A DNA stretch of 13,229 nt from Candidatus Cloacimonadota bacterium (GTDB lineage: Bacteria; Cloacimonadota; Cloacimonadia; Cloacimonadales; WRIO01), in NCBI GenBank assembly GCA_023230175.1, contig JALNXV010000058.1, positions 1 to 13,229 on the forward strand, given 5' to 3'. The notes under the pieces were generated by a model. That model saw only the letters and a program-made list of their open reading frames with translations, searched no databases and was not told the DNA's origin. A program made the translations under genes and the position numbers. Positions 13,141 to 13,229 of this stretch are shown in pieces; the first letter of the stretch is position 1; every line of letters begins with the position of its first letter.

Positions 13141-13229
13141 CACTTTGTAACTTTTATTTACATGCTGTCATTGTTAGATTATGCCCAAAAAAAGCATAAT
13201 CATTTTTGTAAATTAACACAACAAATTCA

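Overview
The window is AT-rich, Gram-negative-type DNA holding 13 complete genes and one gene fragment. Two secreted proteins end in FlgD-like modules, and the larger carries the NYPNPFNP tail typical of the FCB group (Bacteroidetes-Chlorobi, Marinimicrobia, Cloacimonadota). Together with tandem phosphotransbutyrylases and strongly A/T-biased codons, this points to an anaerobic amino-acid fermenter, most plausibly Cloacimonadota. That assignment is inference; no rRNA or other phylogenetic marker gene was available to test it.

Layout, left to right. (1) 1-1291, plus strand: the 3' end of a coiled-coil gene, then an Fe-S HhH-GPD DNA glycosylase directly abutted (TAA|ATG) by D-aminoacyl-tRNA deacylase (dtd). 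(2) 1316-4032, plus: a candidate promoter, an 868-residue secreted protein built on a 276-residue internal duplication, and a strong terminator. (3) 4033-4501: a 470-bp gene-free interval with GC-rich, foldable islands in an AT-rich background, probably dispersed repeats or a mobile-element remnant. (4) 4502-4933, plus: an unrecognised 143-residue protein, separated by a bidirectional terminator from (5) 8584-4990, minus: a tight operon of two phosphate acyltransferases, rpiB and glyA. (6) 12536-8738, minus: yebC-ruvC-ruvA-rsmB and a membrane PASTA protein, the first four overlapping or nearly touching. (7) 12669-13140, plus: a small secreted FlgD-like protein with its own promoter and a perfect 15-bp hairpin behind it.

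How the genes work together. yebC-ruvC-ruvA is a classic recombination/translation cluster, here continuing into ribosome maturation (rsmB) and an envelope PASTA protein instead of ruvB. The ptb-ptb-rpiB-glyA operon joins acyl-CoA-to-acyl-phosphate energy conservation with pentose phosphate and one-carbon metabolism. The glycosylase/dtd pair is quality control of DNA and of aminoacyl-tRNA. The two plus-strand secreted proteins share a C-terminal fold that suggests surface display.

I found no tRNA, rRNA, CRISPR array, intact transposase or defence system. Most of the window is housekeeping. The most unusual items are the structured repeat island at 4041-4205, the orphan gene beside it, the insertion in GlyA, the kinase-less PASTA protein, and a TGCC/A-tract motif seen three times.
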